DNA from: Falsiroseomonas sp044341625 | GTDB lineage: Bacteria; Pseudomonadota; Alphaproteobacteria; Acetobacterales; Acetobacteraceae | Direction: 5' to 3' | DNA: 11,236 nucleotides | Assembly: GCA_044341625.1 (NCBI GenBank) | Contig: JBIIRI010000116.1 | Span: forward strand, 1-11,236 | Shown: positions 5,530 through 11,236 of the stretch, piece by piece | Position numbering within the stretch: position 1 is the stretch's first letter | Layout of the letters: each line of letters begins with the position of its first letter | Made by a program: the position numbers and the translations under genes | Notes under the pieces: generated by a model | Told to the model about the DNA's origin: nothing | What the model saw: the letters and a program-made list of their open reading frames with translations, nothing else | The model's database searches: none

Positions 5530-6588
5530 ATGTCGGTAGCCCATCCGCCGGGTCCAGCCCACCCCGCCCCGCCGCATCGCGGCGCGCATGCCCCTGCGCC
5601 GCCGCGGGGCGCGCATGCACAAGGCCAGTCCCAACGCCGCGCCCTACCGCTGCGGGTGGGCACGCGCGCCTCGCCGCTCGCGCTGTGGCAGACGCGGCAT
5701 TTCCTGGCCCTCATCACCCGCTTCTGCCCGGTGCTGCGCGACGCCAAGGCCTTCGAGGAACACGCCATCGCCACATCCGGCGACAAGATCCTCGACCGGC
5801 GGTTGGCCGATGTCGGCGGCAAGGGGCTGTTCGCGAAGGAGATCCATGAGGCGCTGGCCGATGGCCGCATCGATTTCGCGGTCCACAGCCTGAAGGATCT
5901 GGAGACCGAATTGCCGCCCGGCATCGTCCTGGCCTGCACCCTGGCGCGAGAGGATAGCCGCGACGCGCTCATCCTCGGCGCCGGCGCGGGGAAGGTGGAC
6001 CCTGCCGATCCCTATGCCTGCCTGCCCGCGGGCGCTGTCATCGGCACCTCCTCCGTCCGGCGGCAGAGCCAGTTGCTGCATGCGCGGCCCGACCTCAGGG
6101 TCGAGATGATCCGCGGCAATGTGCAGACGCGCCTGTCGCGCCTGCGCGGCGAAGGCGGCCCGGCCGCGACGCTGCTGGCCCTCGCCGGGCTGCGGCGCCT
6201 GGGGCTGGAGGCGGAGGCGTCGGTGATCCTGGACCCCGAGGCGATGGTGCCCGCCGCCGGCCAGGGCATCGTCGGCGTGACGGTGCGGGCGGACGACACC
6301 GAATTGCTCGAATTGCTGTCGGGCATCGAGGATGCGGAGGCACGCGCCGTCTCCACCGCCGAACGTGCGCTGCTGGCGGCGCTGGACGGGTCGTGCCGCA
6401 CGCCGATCGGCGGGCATGCGCGGCTGCTGCCGAATGGCGATCTGCACCTGACCGGCCTGGTGGCGCGGGCCGATGGCACCTTCCTGCTCAAGCGGGCCAT
6501 GCAGGGCGCGCCGGGCGATGCGGCGGCGATCGGGCGGGCGCTGGGCGAAAGCCTCCGCCGCGACAGCCCGGCGGATATCCTTGGCTAG
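5530..6588 (+). CDS. hemC: Hydroxymethylbilane synthase (porphobilinogen deaminase)
   Basis: Cytosolic enzyme that condenses four porphobilinogen molecules into hydroxymethylbilane, bound through a dipyrromethane cofactor. Motifs: LPLRVGTRASPLALWQ (39-54), TSGDKILDRRLADVGGKGLF, FAVHSLKDLE with the catalytic aspartate at 123, GTSSVRRQSQLL, IRGNVQTRL, and LDGSCRTPIGGH with the cofactor-binding cysteine at 289. At 352 aa it is about 35-40 residues longer than usual because of a Pro/Ala/His-rich N-terminal extension (1-38) containing two copies of an RGAHA unit. The start is well supported: AAGGAG lies at 5518-5523, six bases before the ATG, and no in-frame ATG exists nearer the conserved domain. 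It is the first gene of a heme operon and is divergent from tsaD. Confidence 0.96.
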   Translation: MSVAHPPGPAHPAPPHRGAHAPAPPRGAHAQGQSQRRALPLRVGTRASPLALWQTRHFLALITRFCPVLRDAKAFEEHAIATSGDKILDRRLADVGGKGLFAKEIHEALADGRIDFAVHSLKDLETELPPGIVLACTLAREDSRDALILGAGAGKVDPADPYACLPAGAVIGTSSVRRQSQLLHARPDLRVEMIRGNVQTRLSRLRGEGGPAATLLALAGLRRLGLEAEASVILDPEAMVPAAGQGIVGVTVRADDTELLELLSGIEDAEARAVSTAERALLAALDGSCRTPIGGHARLLPNGDLHLTGLVARADGTFLLKRAMQGAPGDAAAIGRALGESLRRDSPADILG

Positions 6589-7312
6589 CCCGCCCTTGCC
6601 GCCGCGCGGCGCCGTGCTGATCACCCGCCCCGAGCCCGGGGCGGCGGAGACGGCGGCTCGGGTGGCGGCGCTGGGGTGGGAGCCGGTGCTGGCCCCCGCC
6701 TTGGTCCTTCGGCCCCGCGCGATCGTGATCGGCCGCGCCCAGGCCCTGTTGCTCACCAGCCGTGCCGCCGCCCGCGCCCTGCCGCCCCCCATCCCTGGCC
6801 TGCCCGTATTGGCTGTCGGTGAGGCCACGGCGGCGGAGGCGCGCGCCCTGGGCTGGGCGGCCGAAGCCGCCGCCGGCACCGCGCGGGATCTGGCGGAGAT
6901 GGCCGCGCAGCGGCTCGATCCCCGCGCCGGGCCGCTGCTGCTGGCGGTGGGGCAGGGCTATGCGCTCGACCTCGCCGCCGATCTCAGGGCGCGGGGGTTC
7001 CGGGCGATCCGGCGCATCGCCTATCGCGCGGAACCCGCCACGGGGCTTCCGCCCGAGGCGATCCGCGCCTGGGAAGACGGGCGGATCGGTGCCGTGCTGT
7101 TCCACTCGCCACGTTCCGCGCTCTGTGCCATCACCCTGATCCGGGATGCCGGCCTTGCGGCGGGCGCCGCGCAAATGGAGGTGCTGGCGATCAGCCGGCG
7201 GGTGGCCGATGCCGCCGCCGCCGCCATCTCTCCCGCCGCGTGGCGCGCGCTGCGTGTGGCCGAGCGGCCCGGGGAGGAATCGTTGCTTCGGTTGCTCGGC
7301 CGACGGGAGTGA
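6581..7312 (+). CDS. hemD: Uroporphyrinogen-III synthase
   Basis: HemD closes hydroxymethylbilane with inversion of ring D to give uroporphyrinogen III. The family is poorly conserved, but the N-terminal AVLITRPEPGAAETAARVAALGWEPVLAPAL is diagnostic. It is followed by a TSRAAARALP segment, LPVLAVGEATAAEARALGW, an LAVGQGYALDLAADLRARGF core strand-helix, IAYRAEPATGLP, and AVLFHSPRSA near the C-terminal half. The bi-lobed length of about 243 aa is normal. No ATG fits; I chose TTG at 6581, which overlaps the hemC stop by 8 bp with a weak CGGA five bases upstream. TTG at 6596 or GTG at 6614 are possible alternatives and would shorten the protein by 5 or 11 residues. Translational coupling to hemC is likely. 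Its position right after hemC strongly supports the call. Confidence 0.9.
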   Translation: MASPPLPPRGAVLITRPEPGAAETAARVAALGWEPVLAPALVLRPRAIVIGRAQALLLTSRAAARALPPPIPGLPVLAVGEATAAEARALGWAAEAAAGTARDLAEMAAQRLDPRAGPLLLAVGQGYALDLAADLRARGFRAIRRIAYRAEPATGLPPEAIRAWEDGRIGAVLFHSPRSALCAITLIRDAGLAAGAAQMEVLAISRRVADAAAAAISPAAWRALRVAERPGEESLLRLLGRRE

Positions 7313-7358
7313 ACCCGCCGGGGCGCGCTTCCGACTGACCCGACCTGTCAGGAGAGCC

Positions 7359-8546
7359 ATGACCCCGCCCGCCTCGCCCGACCAGCCCTCCGCATCGCCG
7401 CAAGCGGCGTCCCCCGCCGCGCCCGCCTCGCCGCCGGGCCTGCTGCGTCGCCTCGATCCCACCGTGCTGCCGATTCTCGCCGCTGCGCTGGTGCTGTTGG
7501 GTGCCGTCGCCTGGCTGCTGGGCCGCCCTTTGCCGCAGCCTGGAACCGATGAGGCCGCCGCGCGGCTCGATGCGCTGGCGGGCCGCGTCGCGGCGCTGGA
7601 AGGCCGTGCGCCGCCCGACCTCGCGCCGCTGCGCGAAGCCGCCGCCGCGGCCGCCGCGCGGGCGGAGGCTGCCAATCGTCAGGCCGCCGCGCTGGAGCAG
7701 AGCCTCGCGTCCCGCCCCGCTTTCGATCCCGCTGGCTTCGCCCCGCGCCCCGCGCTGGACGATCTGGCCGGCCGTGTGGAGGCGATGGCGCGGGATAGCA
7801 CCGCCACCAGCCAGCAGGGCGCCCAGCGGCTTGCCGCTACGGAGCAGGCGCTGGCCGGCTTCGCCGGGCGGGTCGCGGCGAATGAGGCCGCGCTCGCGGC
7901 CCGCACCCAGTCGATCGAGACGCAGAATGCGCGGCTCGCCGCGATGGAGCAGGCGCTCGCGGCGCGGCTTGTCGCGCTGGAGGGCCAGATCGCGCAGCGC
8001 GCCCAGGCGGCGGATCAGCAGGCCGCGCGGCTGGCCGCGCTGGAAGGCAATGCCCAGCGTCTGGCGGCGCTGGAGGGGCGCTCCGCCCGGATGGCGGCGC
8101 TGGATGCGGTGCGGGTGGCGCTGGAGGCTGGCCAGCCGCTTGGCGCGGCGCTGCGCCCGCTGGCCAATCCGCCCGAGCCGCTCGCCCGCTTCGCCGGCAC
8201 CGCGCCCCCGACCGAGGCGGCGCTCCGTCTTTCCTTCGAGGACGCCGCCCGCGCTGGCCGCGCGGCCAGCGAGCCGCCTTCGGGCACGGGTGTGCTGGAC
8301 AGCGCCGTCTCTCGCCTGTCCGGGATGATCACGGTGCGACGGGGCGAGGAGATCCTGTGGGGTGACGCCGCCGGTGCCGCCATCGAGCGCGCCCGTCGCG
8401 CGCTGGAGGCGGGCGACCTGGACGGCGCGCTCGGCCACCTCGCCCGCCTGTCGCCGCCGGCGCGGGAGGCGATGCGCGGCTGGATCGCGAATGCCGAGGC
8501 GCTGCTCGCGGCGCGCGCGGCGCTTCGCCAGCTCGCCGCCGGCTGA
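7359..8546 (+). CDS. Mic60/mitofilin-like inner-membrane protein (COG4223)
   Basis: A 395-aa protein with the Mic60 layout. There is a Pro/Ala/Ser-rich cytoplasmic N-terminus (1-30), one transmembrane helix (about 35-54, VLPILAAALVLLGAVAWLLG), and a long Ala/Leu/Gln coiled coil (about 64-118 and 132-257) with repeated R-L-x-A-L-E-G units. A compact C-terminal domain (about 315-395) contains MITVRRGEEILWGD, then helices RARRALEAGDLDGALGHLARL and REAMRGWIANAEALLAARAAL, as in the mitofilin signature region. Alphaproteobacterial Mic60 is the homologue of the mitochondrial crista-junction protein; it shapes intracytoplasmic membranes and tethers the envelope. The ATG at 7359 follows AGGAGA. The gene lies 46 bp after hemD and 10 bp before hemY, an order seen in other alphaproteobacteria. 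Assignment rests on architecture and synteny. Confidence 0.82.
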   Translation: MTPPASPDQPSASPQAASPAAPASPPGLLRRLDPTVLPILAAALVLLGAVAWLLGRPLPQPGTDEAAARLDALAGRVAALEGRAPPDLAPLREAAAAAAARAEAANRQAAALEQSLASRPAFDPAGFAPRPALDDLAGRVEAMARDSTATSQQGAQRLAATEQALAGFAGRVAANEAALAARTQSIETQNARLAAMEQALAARLVALEGQIAQRAQAADQQAARLAALEGNAQRLAALEGRSARMAALDAVRVALEAGQPLGAALRPLANPPEPLARFAGTAPPTEAALRLSFEDAARAGRAASEPPSGTGVLDSAVSRLSGMITVRRGEEILWGDAAGAAIERARRALEAGDLDGALGHLARLSPPAREAMRGWIANAEALLAARAALRQLAAG

Positions 8547-8556
8547 GGGGGCGGGG

Positions 8557-9828
8557 ATGCGACGCGCATTGACCTACCTCGCCCTTCTCGCCCTTGGCGT
8601 GGGGGGCGTGATGCTGGTCGCCCGGCTGGGCGGCGTGGTGGAAATCCGTGTCGGCGAGGTCGAGATCGCCGCGCCCTTCGCGGTGGCGCTGCTGCTGCTG
8701 GCGCTGCTGTTCCTGACGCTGCATCTGGTCCTGGCCGGCATCGCCGCGCTACGCCGCTGGCCGGCGGCGCGGCGGGCGCGGCGGGATGCGCGCCAGCGCG
8801 GAGAAGGCGAGGCAGCGGTGACGCGCGCCCTGGTCGCGCTTGCCGCCGGCACGCCGGAACAGGCGCGGCTGCAGGTGCGCCGCGCGCGCGACAAGCTGGG
8901 CGATACGCCGCAGACCCTGATGCTGACCGCCGAGGCCGAGCGCCTCGCGGGGCGGGAGGAGGCGGCATCGGAGGCCTTCCTCGCGTTGGCGGCGCGGGAG
9001 GATGCGAAGTTCCTCGGCCTGCGGGGCCTGCTGCGGCAGGCGATCCAGCGCGAGGATTGGCCGACCGCCCAGCGCCTGGCACGAGAGGGCGAGGCCGCGC
9101 AGCCCGGCGCCGCCTGGCTGCGGCGGGAGAGGGAGACGCTGGCGCTCCGCACCCGCGATTGGCGGGAAGCGCTGGCGCTGGCCGCGCCGGGCGCCGCCCA
9201 GGCGCCGCTCGCGCTCGCCGCCGCGGGGCAGGAGCCCGATGATCGCCGGGCGACCGACCTGGAGCGGGAGGCCTATCAGGCCGATCGCGGCTTCACCCCA
9301 GCGGCGCTGGCCCATGCGGCGCGGCTTGCGCGCATCGCCAGCCCCCGCCGGGGTCGGGAGGTGCTGCAGGAGGCCTGGAAGGCGAAGCCGCATCCGGACT
9401 TGGCTGTCGCCTATCTGGAGGGCGAGACCGATCCGCTGCAGCGGGTGAAGGCGGCGGAGAAGCTGGTGGTGGGCCAGCCGCAGCATGCCGAAAGCCGCCT
9501 GCTGATCGGGCGCTTGGCGGCGGCGGCGGGGCTGACGGGACGGGCGCGGCAGGAGCTGGATTCGCTCGTCGCCTCCGGCGCGGCGGATCGCCGGGCCTAT
9601 CTGGCGCTGTCCGACCTGGAGGAAGCGGAGGGCGGCGACACGCCCGAAAGCCGCGCCGCGCAGGCGAAGTGGCTGCGCCTGGCCGCGACGGCGGCGCCGG
9701 AGCCGCGCTGGCGCTGTTCATCTTGCGGGGCGGAACATGAGGGGTGGGAGGCGGTGTGCCCGGGCTGCGGCTCGGTCGGTACCATCGCCTGGACCAGCCC
9801 GCAGCAGACGGCTCTGCTGCCGCGATAG
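8557..9828 (+). CDS. hemY: HemY-family heme-biosynthesis-associated membrane protein with C-terminal zinc ribbon
   Basis: Inner-membrane TPR protein of the proteobacterial HemY family (distinct from the Bacillus protoporphyrinogen oxidase of the same name). Two transmembrane helices lie at about 4-22 and 38-61, joined by a short VEIRVGEVEI loop and followed by an Arg-rich juxtamembrane stretch. Residues from about 85 on are Ala/Leu/Arg TPR-like helical repeats (RALVALAAGTPEQARLQVRRA, AERLAGREEAASEAFLALAA and so on). The last 40 residues form a rubredoxin/zinc-ribbon-like knuckle pair with Cys387, Cys390, Cys401 and Cys404 (CSSC ... CPGC). The total of 423 aa is normal. The start at 8557 has GAGGGGG about five bases upstream and lies 10 bp after the Mic60-like stop. 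The exact role in heme synthesis is not settled; the membrane anchor suggests scaffolding of pathway enzymes. Confidence 0.88.
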   Translation: MRRALTYLALLALGVGGVMLVARLGGVVEIRVGEVEIAAPFAVALLLLALLFLTLHLVLAGIAALRRWPAARRARRDARQRGEGEAAVTRALVALAAGTPEQARLQVRRARDKLGDTPQTLMLTAEAERLAGREEAASEAFLALAAREDAKFLGLRGLLRQAIQREDWPTAQRLAREGEAAQPGAAWLRRERETLALRTRDWREALALAAPGAAQAPLALAAAGQEPDDRRATDLEREAYQADRGFTPAALAHAARLARIASPRRGREVLQEAWKAKPHPDLAVAYLEGETDPLQRVKAAEKLVVGQPQHAESRLLIGRLAAAAGLTGRARQELDSLVASGAADRRAYLALSDLEEAEGGDTPESRAAQAKWLRLAATAAPEPRWRCSSCGAEHEGWEAVCPGCGSVGTIAWTSPQQTALLPR

Positions 9829-9834
9829 GCGGGC

Positions 9835-9859
9835 GGGGATTCGGCTACGCCGCGTCCCC
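9835..9859. terminator. Hairpin between convergent hemY and the 91-aa gene
   Basis: GGGGA (9835-9839) pairs with TCCCC (9855-9859), and inside it CGGC (9842-9845) pairs with GCCG (9849-9852) around a TAC loop, leaving a 2x2 internal loop. It starts 6 bp after the hemY stop and ends 5 bp before the stop of the opposing gene, the right place for a shared bidirectional terminator. No long T-run is present on either strand. Confidence 0.4.
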
Positions 9860-9864
9860 TTCCT

Positions 9865-10140
9865 TCACGCGACGATTTCGCCGTTCCAGACGGGGATGGT
9901 GCCGGAGACCTCGGGCAGGCCCGGCAAGCGCCAGACGGCGCGCCAGGCGACGCTGTCGAAATTCATGCCCATGTTCACCATCCCGCCGCCATCCTCGATC
10001 TCGACGGCGATCAGCGTGCGGCGCTGGTCCTGCGTGAGGTTCGTCATGGCGTGGCGCACCAGCACATGCCGGGGGATGCCATGCAGCTCCGCCGCATCCA
10101 CCGGCAGGGTGGTCTGGGGAAGGACGAAATCGAGCGGCAT
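9865..10140 (-). CDS. Hypothetical protein, 91 aa
   Basis: I do not recognise this family. The 91-aa sequence is low in low-complexity residues and looks like a compact mixed alpha/beta domain. MPLDFVLPQTTLPVDAAELH is followed by a helix-like IPRHVLVRHAMTNLTQDQ, a strand RRTLIAVEIEDG, a Met/Asn-rich turn (MVNMGMNFDS), a Trp-rich strand VAWRAVWRLPG, and GTIPVWNGEIVA. There is no signal peptide, transmembrane helix or metal-binding cluster. The ATG at 10140 has GGAG nine bases upstream. The composition is unlike that of shadow frames in this GC-rich DNA, which are full of Arg, Pro and Gly, and this supports a real gene. It is convergent with hemY and divergent from lolA, sharing a 172-bp upstream region with lolA. 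Confidence 0.75.
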   Translation of the reverse strand: MPLDFVLPQTTLPVDAAELHGIPRHVLVRHAMTNLTQDQRRTLIAVEIEDGGGMVNMGMNFDSVAWRAVWRLPGLPEVSGTIPVWNGEIVA

Positions 10141-10237
10141 GGCGGCAGCTCCGGCTCGTCCGGCGGCGAGCCGATTTTCGGCCCGGCCCCGGTGTGTCGC
10201 GCGCGTCTTGCGCCGAGGGGGGGATCATGGCGGCCCA

Positions 10238-10270
10238 ATGGTTAACGCAGCGCGAATAGGAGCCTTGGAT
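10238..10270 (+). promoter_or_regulatory. Possible lolA control region with CtrA-like half site
   Basis: ATGGTTAA (10238-10245) is the complement of TTAACCAT, the half-site recognised by the alphaproteobacterial cell-cycle regulator CtrA. A second TTAA at the expected 7-bp spacing is degenerate (CGAA). TTAACG (10242-10247) could also serve as a -35 element, with a poor TTGGAT -10 box 17 bp downstream. It lies about 70 bp upstream of the lolA start. It is the only TTAA-type site in this 172-bp divergent gap, but a single half-site can occur by chance. Confidence 0.25.
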
Positions 10271-10312
10271 GTGTGGCTTCCGTTGGCAGGGCTTCGGGGC
10301 CATGTGTGGGCG

Positions 10313-10954
10313 ATGATGCGACGCCGCCTCCTCATCGCCGCCCTGCCGCTGGTCGCCCTGCCCGGCATGGTCCAGGCCCAGGGCCGTGCCCAGCCGCCCG
10401 CCGCGCCGGACCCGGCGCTGCTGGCGCAGGTCGAGGCCTATCTGAACGGGCTCACCACCTTCCGGGCGCGCTTCCTGCAACTGGCGCAGAATGGCGCTTC
10501 TGCCACCGGCACGGCCTGGATCGTCCGGCCGGGCCGCATGCGCTTCGACTACGACGCGCCCGAGCCCACGCTGCTCGTCGCCTCCGGCGGTCAGGTGATG
10601 ATGTATGACCGGGAGCTGCGCCAGCCGAGCATCGCGCCCGCGTCCTCGACCCCGCTTGGCGTGCTGCTGCGGCCGCAGATCCGGCTGGCGGGGGATATCA
10701 CCGTCACCGCCCTCGAAAGGCGGGGCGGCTTCCTGCATCTGTCCCTGCACCGGACTGGCGCGGCGGCGGAAGGCCAGCTCACCCTGTCCTTCAGCGAGTC
10801 GCCGATGCAGCTGCGGCAATGGGCGGTGCTGGACGCGCAGGGGCGCGAGACGCGGGTGACGCTCTACGAGATCGACACCACGACGCGCCCCAACCTCCGC
10901 ATGTTCGACTTCAACGACCCCCGCTTCTTCGAGGAGGAGCAGCAGCGGCGCTGA
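10313..10954 (+). CDS. lolA: Outer-membrane lipoprotein carrier protein LolA
   Basis: Periplasmic chaperone that accepts lipoproteins released by the LolCDE ABC transporter and carries them to the outer membrane. The 213 aa start with a clear Sec signal peptide: MMRRR, a hydrophobic LLIAALPLVALPGM core, and a VQA cleavage site near residue 22. The mature part shows the family pattern: VEAYLNGLTTFRARFLQ, GTAWIVRPGRMRFDYDAPEP, LLVASGGQVMMYDRELRQ, the TPLGVLL segment and LSFSESPMQLRQWAVLDAQG, ending in VTLYEIDTTTRPNLRMFDF. An ATG at 10316 is an equally possible start (one residue shorter). An in-frame ATG at 10238 would spoil the signal peptide. The ribosome-binding site is weak. It faces dut across an 81-bp repeat-bearing gap. 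Confidence 0.93.
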   Translation: MMRRRLLIAALPLVALPGMVQAQGRAQPPAAPDPALLAQVEAYLNGLTTFRARFLQLAQNGASATGTAWIVRPGRMRFDYDAPEPTLLVASGGQVMMYDRELRQPSIAPASSTPLGVLLRPQIRLAGDITVTALERRGGFLHLSLHRTGAAAEGQLTLSFSESPMQLRQWAVLDAQGRETRVTLYEIDTTTRPNLRMFDFNDPRFFEEEQQRR

Positions 10955-10964
10955 GGGTGGCGGC

Positions 10965-11013
10965 GCGCCTTAGGCGTGCCTTCTGCGCCGTGCCTTAGGC
11001 GCGCCTTCTGCGC
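10965..11013. repeat. Two 24-bp tandem repeats between lolA and dut
   Basis: The unit at 10965-10988 recurs at 10990-11013 with 22 of 24 bases identical (period 25 bp). The units share GCCTTAGGCG, a small GCC-TTA-GGC hairpin, and CCTTCTGCGC. The pair fills most of the convergent gap after lolA and is followed by GGTTTTG at 11019-11025, so the array may double as a weak terminator. It is a local duplication with no coding potential. Confidence 0.65.
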
Positions 11014-11035
11014 TACGCGGTTTTGTGGGGAGTGA

Positions 11036-11236
11036 TCAGCGCGTGCCCGTGCTGCCGAAGCCGCCCGTGCCGCGCCGGGTCTCGGGCAGGCTGTCGGCTT
11101 CGACCCAGGCCCCGCGCGTCACCGGTGCGATGACGGCCTGCGCGATCCGCATGCCGCGTTCCACGGTGAAGGGCTCGGTGCCGGCGTTCATCACGATCAC
11201 CTGCAACTCGCCCCGGTAATCCTCATCCACCGTGCC
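11036..11236 (-). CDS. dut: Deoxyuridine 5'-triphosphate nucleotidohydrolase (dUTPase), 5' partial
   Basis: Dut hydrolyses dUTP to dUMP and pyrophosphate, keeping uracil out of DNA and feeding thymidylate synthesis. Only the last 66 codons are in the window; the frame is open at the right edge. Visible are dUTPase motif 3 (GTVDEDYRGELQVIVMN, whose first aspartate corresponds to the catalytic residue of the E. coli GLIDSDY motif), motif 4 (ERGMRIAQAVIAP), and the flexible C-terminal P-loop-like motif 5 (RGTGGFGSTG) that closes over the substrate in the trimer. The stop is at 11036. Motifs 1 and 2 must lie beyond the window. There is no sign of degradation in the visible part. Confidence 0.95.
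   Translation of the reverse strand, partial: GTVDEDYRGELQVIVMNAGTEPFTVERGMRIAQAVIAPVTRGAWVEADSLPETRRGTGGFGSTGTR

Noticed and set aside
5644..6879. - strand open frame of 411 codons opposite hemC and hemD
   Set aside because: An antisense shadow with Arg/Gln/Ala bias; both genes on + have complete family motifs.
7335..7351. Small CTGAC/GTCAG hairpin just before the Mic60-like ribosome-binding site
   Set aside because: A five-bp stem overlapping only two bases of the ribosome-binding site is easily produced by chance.
7191..8438. - strand open frame of 415 codons opposite the Mic60-like gene
   Set aside because: Antisense shadow of an Ala/Leu-rich coiled coil; no recognisable domain and an Arg/Gly-rich composition.

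Overview
The window is a very GC-rich, densely coded stretch of bacterial chromosome made up mainly of housekeeping genes. Several features point to an alphaproteobacterium, probably Acetobacteraceae (Roseomonas-like): extreme third-position GC, hemC facing tsaD head to head, a hemD / Mic60-type (mitofilin, COG4223) / hemY order, a HemY with a C-terminal zinc ribbon, and the small LON-domain / Trm112 / DUF971 cluster. The family assignment is inference from gene content; no rRNA or tRNA is present to confirm it.

Left block (1-1174, + strand): the 3' part of a LON substrate-binding-domain protein, a small Trm112-family protein and a DUF971 protein. A strong hairpin lies between the first two. 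Then comes a 213-bp convergent gap (1175-1387) with two exact 16-bp direct repeats, a hairpin and an isolated AT-rich promoter-like patch. Next, on the - strand, is an unrecognised Pro/Ala-rich protein with a Trp/Met-rich N-terminus (1388-1939).

Central block (2064-5472, - strand): tsaD (tRNA t6A modification), a 502-bp gene-free stretch carrying G/C-rich palindromic repeats that look like REP/REPIN elements plus a possible tsaD terminator, then rlmJ (23S rRNA m6A methyltransferase) and gpsA (glycerol-3-phosphate dehydrogenase), which are 6 bp apart.

Heme block (5530-9828, + strand): hemC, hemD, a Mic60-like inner-membrane coiled-coil protein and hemY form a tight operon. It divides from tsaD across 57 bp. 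HemC and HemD convert porphobilinogen to uroporphyrinogen III; the Mic60-like and HemY proteins are membrane-anchored partners of less certain function that recur at this locus in alphaproteobacteria.

Right block (9829-11236): a 91-aa unrecognised - strand protein convergent with hemY, then lolA (periplasmic lipoprotein chaperone) on +, a repeat-bearing convergent gap, and the 3' part of dut (dUTPase) on -, cut by the window edge.

I saw no mobile element gene, phage gene, CRISPR array, toxin-antitoxin pair or defence island. The best leads for something new are the Mic60/heme operon, the orphan 183-aa and 91-aa proteins, the palindromic intergenic module, and the possible small transcript in the 1175-1387 gap.
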